This document shows positions 5,579 to 6,151 of a stretch of 6,151 nt of DNA, piece after piece; position 1 is the stretch's first letter; the number at the start of each line of letters is the position of its first letter. The notes under the pieces are model-generated. The model ran no database searches. It saw only the letters and a list, made by a program, of their open reading frames with translations, and had not been told where the DNA came from. Both the position numbers and the translations under genes were made by a program. Source of the DNA: Actinomycetota bacterium. GTDB lineage: Bacteria > Actinomycetota > Thermoleophilia > Solirubrobacterales > 70-9. The stretch covers positions 1 through 6,151 of the forward strand of contig VAYK01000153.1 of NCBI GenBank assembly GCA_005884985.1. Direction: 5' to 3'.

Positions 5579-6151
5579 CTAACTCCGGCGACATCCTCGG
5601 CTCCGCCTCCGCGTCCGGCTTTGCCGGACGACCGGTCGGCTCCCTGGCCGGGTCCGGGCGAGGACCGGGCGCCAGGGCCCTCAAGGTGGCCGTTCTGGGC
5701 GCCGGGGGGACGATCGCGCCGGCGATCGTGCGCGACTTGGCCGAGTCGGACGAGGTCGCAGGCCTGCTGCTGCTCGACATCGACGAGGCCCGGGCTGAGC
5801 ACGTGGCGTCGCAGTACGGGGGGCCGAAGGCCCACGCCGCGCTCGCCGACGCGCGCGCTTCCACCGACGCCCCGACCTCTCTCGCTCGCGCCCTCGAGGG
5901 CTGCGACGTGCTCGTCAACTCAGCCAGCTACCGGGTCAACCTCGACGCGATGACGGCCTGCTTGAAGGCGGCCTGTCATTACCTCGACCTCGGCGGGCTG
6001 TACTGGATGACCGGCCGTCAGCTCGAGCTCGGCCCGCGGTTCGAAGGCGACGGGCTGCTCGCCCTGCTCGGCATCGGCTCGGCGCCGGGCAAGACCAACC
6101 TGATGGCCCTGCGAGCAGCCCAAGAGCTGGTCGCTCCGATTGACGCGATCC
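5575..6151 (+). CDS. Saccharopine dehydrogenase-like NAD(P)-dependent oxidoreductase, C-terminus cut by window edge
   Basis: Family members, which include saccharopine reductase/dehydrogenase, lysine 6-dehydrogenase and carboxy(nor)spermidine dehydrogenase, interconvert secondary amines or imines with NAD(P)H. The 192 complete codons visible cover the Rossmann half. VAVLGAGGTIAPAIVRDLAE (38-57) is the dinucleotide-binding loop, LLLLDID (64-70) ends in the acid at the end of strand 2, and CDVLVNSASY, CHYLDLGG and GSAPGKTNLMA match family blocks. GTG 5575 overlaps the preceding stop as GTGA, with AGGGAG 8 bases upstream. This start gives a 37-residue Gly/Ser/Ala-rich extension before the fold. 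A later GTG at 5686 (V38) would begin the protein at the nucleotide-binding strand, as in most relatives. The catalytic and substrate domain lies off the edge, so the substrate is unknown. Its place beside a transaminase and polyamine importer suggests action on an aminoaldehyde-derived imine or an amino acid. Confidence 0.85.
   Translation, partial: MTNSGDILGSASASGFAGRPVGSLAGSGRGPGARALKVAVLGAGGTIAPAIVRDLAESDEVAGLLLLDIDEARAEHVASQYGGPKAHAALADARASTDAPTSLARALEGCDVLVNSASYRVNLDAMTACLKAACHYLDLGGLYWMTGRQLELGPRFEGDGLLALLGIGSAPGKTNLMALRAAQELVAPIDAI
5612..5638 (+). repeat. Hairpin plus adjoining palindrome in the N-terminal extension of the dehydrogenase gene
   Basis: CGTCCGGC (5612-5619), loop TTT, and GCCGGACG (5623-5630) form a perfect 8-bp stem. 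It runs into a second palindrome, CGACCGGTCG (5629-5638), which shares two bases with the stem. It lies between the regulator stop and the first recognisable residues of the dehydrogenase. It could be an intergenic repeat unit read through by an early GTG, an attenuating hairpin, or a transcript-stability element. No T-run follows, so it is not a standard terminator. Confidence 0.5.

Noticed and set aside
5612..5638. Rho-independent terminator after the regulator gene
   Set aside because: The hairpin has no following T-run and lies inside an apparently coupled operon.
1..6151. CRISPR array, tRNA, rRNA, insertion sequence or phage genes
   Set aside because: No evenly spaced repeats, cloverleaf-like sequences, transposase motifs or terminal inverted repeats with target duplications were seen on either strand.

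Overview
The window is high-GC, tightly packed bacterial DNA, most like an actinobacterium. The clues are the GC-rich third codon positions, GTG and TTG starts, a lipoprotein with a V-A-A-C box followed by a Gly/Ser linker, and a PucR-type regulator. A deep-branching group such as Thermoleophilia is possible, but that is an impression and not a measurement.

Left part, minus strand: a polyamine-type ABC importer operon. The ATPase gene potA (2162 to 942) comes first. After a 20-base gap comes potD (from 921), a substrate-binding lipoprotein that runs off the left edge. The permease genes are not in the window and probably lie further left.

Middle, about 490 bases (2163-2652): a divergent control region between the importer operon and the rightward operon. 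It holds several short palindromes. Two sit where I would place the potA and aminotransferase promoters, so they are candidate operators. There is also a pair of GTTGTRCG direct repeats 20 bp apart.

Right part, plus strand: three overlapping genes. They are a class III (omega-amine) aminotransferase (2653-4038), a PucR-family regulator (4038-5578), and the start of a saccharopine-dehydrogenase-like NAD(P) oxidoreductase (from 5575, running off the right edge). The joins are 1-base and 4-base overlaps, so this is a translationally coupled operon. As written, the regulator is broken by a frameshift near 5160-5195: the N-terminal part stops at 5234 and the DNA-binding domain is open in another frame.

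Taken together, the locus looks like uptake of a polyamine or similar cationic amine (PotA/PotD), removal of a terminal amino group to an aldehyde (aminotransferase), a later imine-forming or imine-reducing step (saccharopine-dehydrogenase-like enzyme), and local control by a PucR protein. The pathway is inferred from families and neighbourhood. The pairing of polyamine uptake and a transaminase with a saccharopine-type reductase is the least ordinary part.
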